NCBI GenBank assembly: GCA_031552355.1
Contig: JAVBMO010000048.1
Location: forward strand, 1 to 6,057
DNA: 6,057 nt
Reading direction: 5' to 3'
Origin: JAVBMO01 sp031552355
GTDB taxonomy: Bacteria > Bacteroidota > Bacteroidia > Bacteroidales > P3
Both the position numbers and the translations under genes were made by a program. Below are positions 5,702 to 6,057 of this stretch, in pieces. Position 1 is the first letter of the stretch, and each line of letters starts with the position of its first letter. The notes under the pieces are model-generated. The model was given only the letters and a program-made list of their open reading frames with translations, did not search any database and was not told where the DNA came from.

Positions 5702-6057
5702 TCAGGCAACAGGATTTTCCGTTTTCTTTTTGTTGAAAAACAGTGAATAAATCAACAGCATGAAAACGCCGATGGTAACGGCAGTGTCGGCAAAATTGAA
5801 AATAAACTGGAAGAACAGAAAATGTTGTCCGCCAATTAACGGAAACCAAGCCGGTAGAGTAAATTCAAAAAGAGGAAAATAAAACATATCAACGACTTTT
5901 CCATACAAAAATGGGGCGTATCCACCGTTTTCGGGAAACAATTGCGCCACTTGATAATAACTTTCGTTGAATATTTTTCCATAAAAAGCACAATCAATCA
6001 TATTCCCAATGGCGCCTGCCAAAATCAAAGAGATGGCATAAATCACAGTGGGAGATT
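5702..6057 (-). CDS. lspA: Lipoprotein signal peptidase (signal peptidase II), N-terminus cut by window edge
   Basis: An inner-membrane aspartyl protease that removes the signal peptide from diacylglyceryl-modified prolipoproteins just before the lipid-bearing cysteine. The frame runs through the right edge; a GTG at 6046 is internal, since the hydrophobic segment starts before it (SPTVIYAISLILAG). 117 residues are visible, the C-terminal part. Seen in order: the end of a membrane helix with AGAIGNMID (conserved Asn and Asp at 6002-6004 and 5993-5995), an enlarged extramembrane segment, KVVDM whose Asp (5888-5890) corresponds to the first catalytic Asp, FNFAD whose Asp (5786-5788) is the second, and a last helix (TAVTIGVFMLLIYSLFF) ending in a KKK cytoplasmic tail. 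The Arg that usually follows GNxID is Cys. The spacing between motifs is about 40 residues longer than in proteobacterial LspA. The stop is 7 bases before ruvC. Confidence 0.95.
   Translation of the reverse strand, partial: SPTVIYAISLILAGAIGNMIDCAFYGKIFNESYYQVAQLFPENGGYAPFLYGKVVDMFYFPLFEFTLPAWFPLIGGQHFLFFQFIFNFADTAVTIGVFMLLIYSLFFNKKKTENPVA

Noticed and set aside
6044..6046. GTG at 6046 as the start of lspA
   Set aside because: It falls inside a membrane helix and the earlier LspA helices are missing, so the gene continues past the right edge.
1..6057. Hidden defence system, CRISPR array, insertion sequence or integration site
   Set aside because: There are no direct repeat arrays, transposase or integrase motifs, terminal inverted repeats flanking a gene, tRNA ends, or nuclease/toxin domains apart from housekeeping RuvC. 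Composition looks even across the window.

Overview
The window looks like an ordinary stretch of a Bacteroidota chromosome. The AT-rich, AAA/TTT-biased coding sequence fits this. So do a secreted protein with a type IX secretion (T9SS) C-terminal sorting domain, a TAnnTTTG-type -7 box, the near absence of Shine-Dalgarno sequences, and the enlarged form of LspA. I cannot place it below phylum level with confidence.

Layout. The plus-strand half (1-2923) holds the C-terminal three quarters of an M13 (neprilysin/PepO-type) zinc metallopeptidase, cut by the left edge and closed by a strong intrinsic terminator. Next come a PhnB-like VOC-fold protein and then a two-domain protein joining an N-terminal CxxC...CxxC zinc ribbon to a C-terminal SRPBCC/AHSA1 domain. 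The minus-strand half (2965-6057), read right to left, holds lspA (N-terminus beyond the right edge), ruvC starting 7 bases after the lspA stop, a WaaE/KdtX-like family 2 glycosyltransferase with its own likely promoter, and a T9SS cargo protein. The two halves converge at about 2924-2964.

Functional reading. lspA and ruvC are probably one transcript of unrelated housekeeping functions (lipoprotein maturation and Holliday junction resolution). The glycosyltransferase (probably LPS core or other surface glycan) and the T9SS protein concern the cell envelope. The VOC and zinc-ribbon/SRPBCC genes lie together on one strand, but a perfect 13-bp inverted repeat separates them. Both belong to folds that bind small ligands, and neither has a substrate I can deduce.

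I see no mobile element, CRISPR array, tRNA or rRNA, and no convincing novel multi-gene system. The points most worth a second look are the zinc ribbon-SRPBCC fusion, the inverted repeat just before it, a 14-bp palindrome upstream of the VOC gene, and the enlarged extramembrane segment of LspA.
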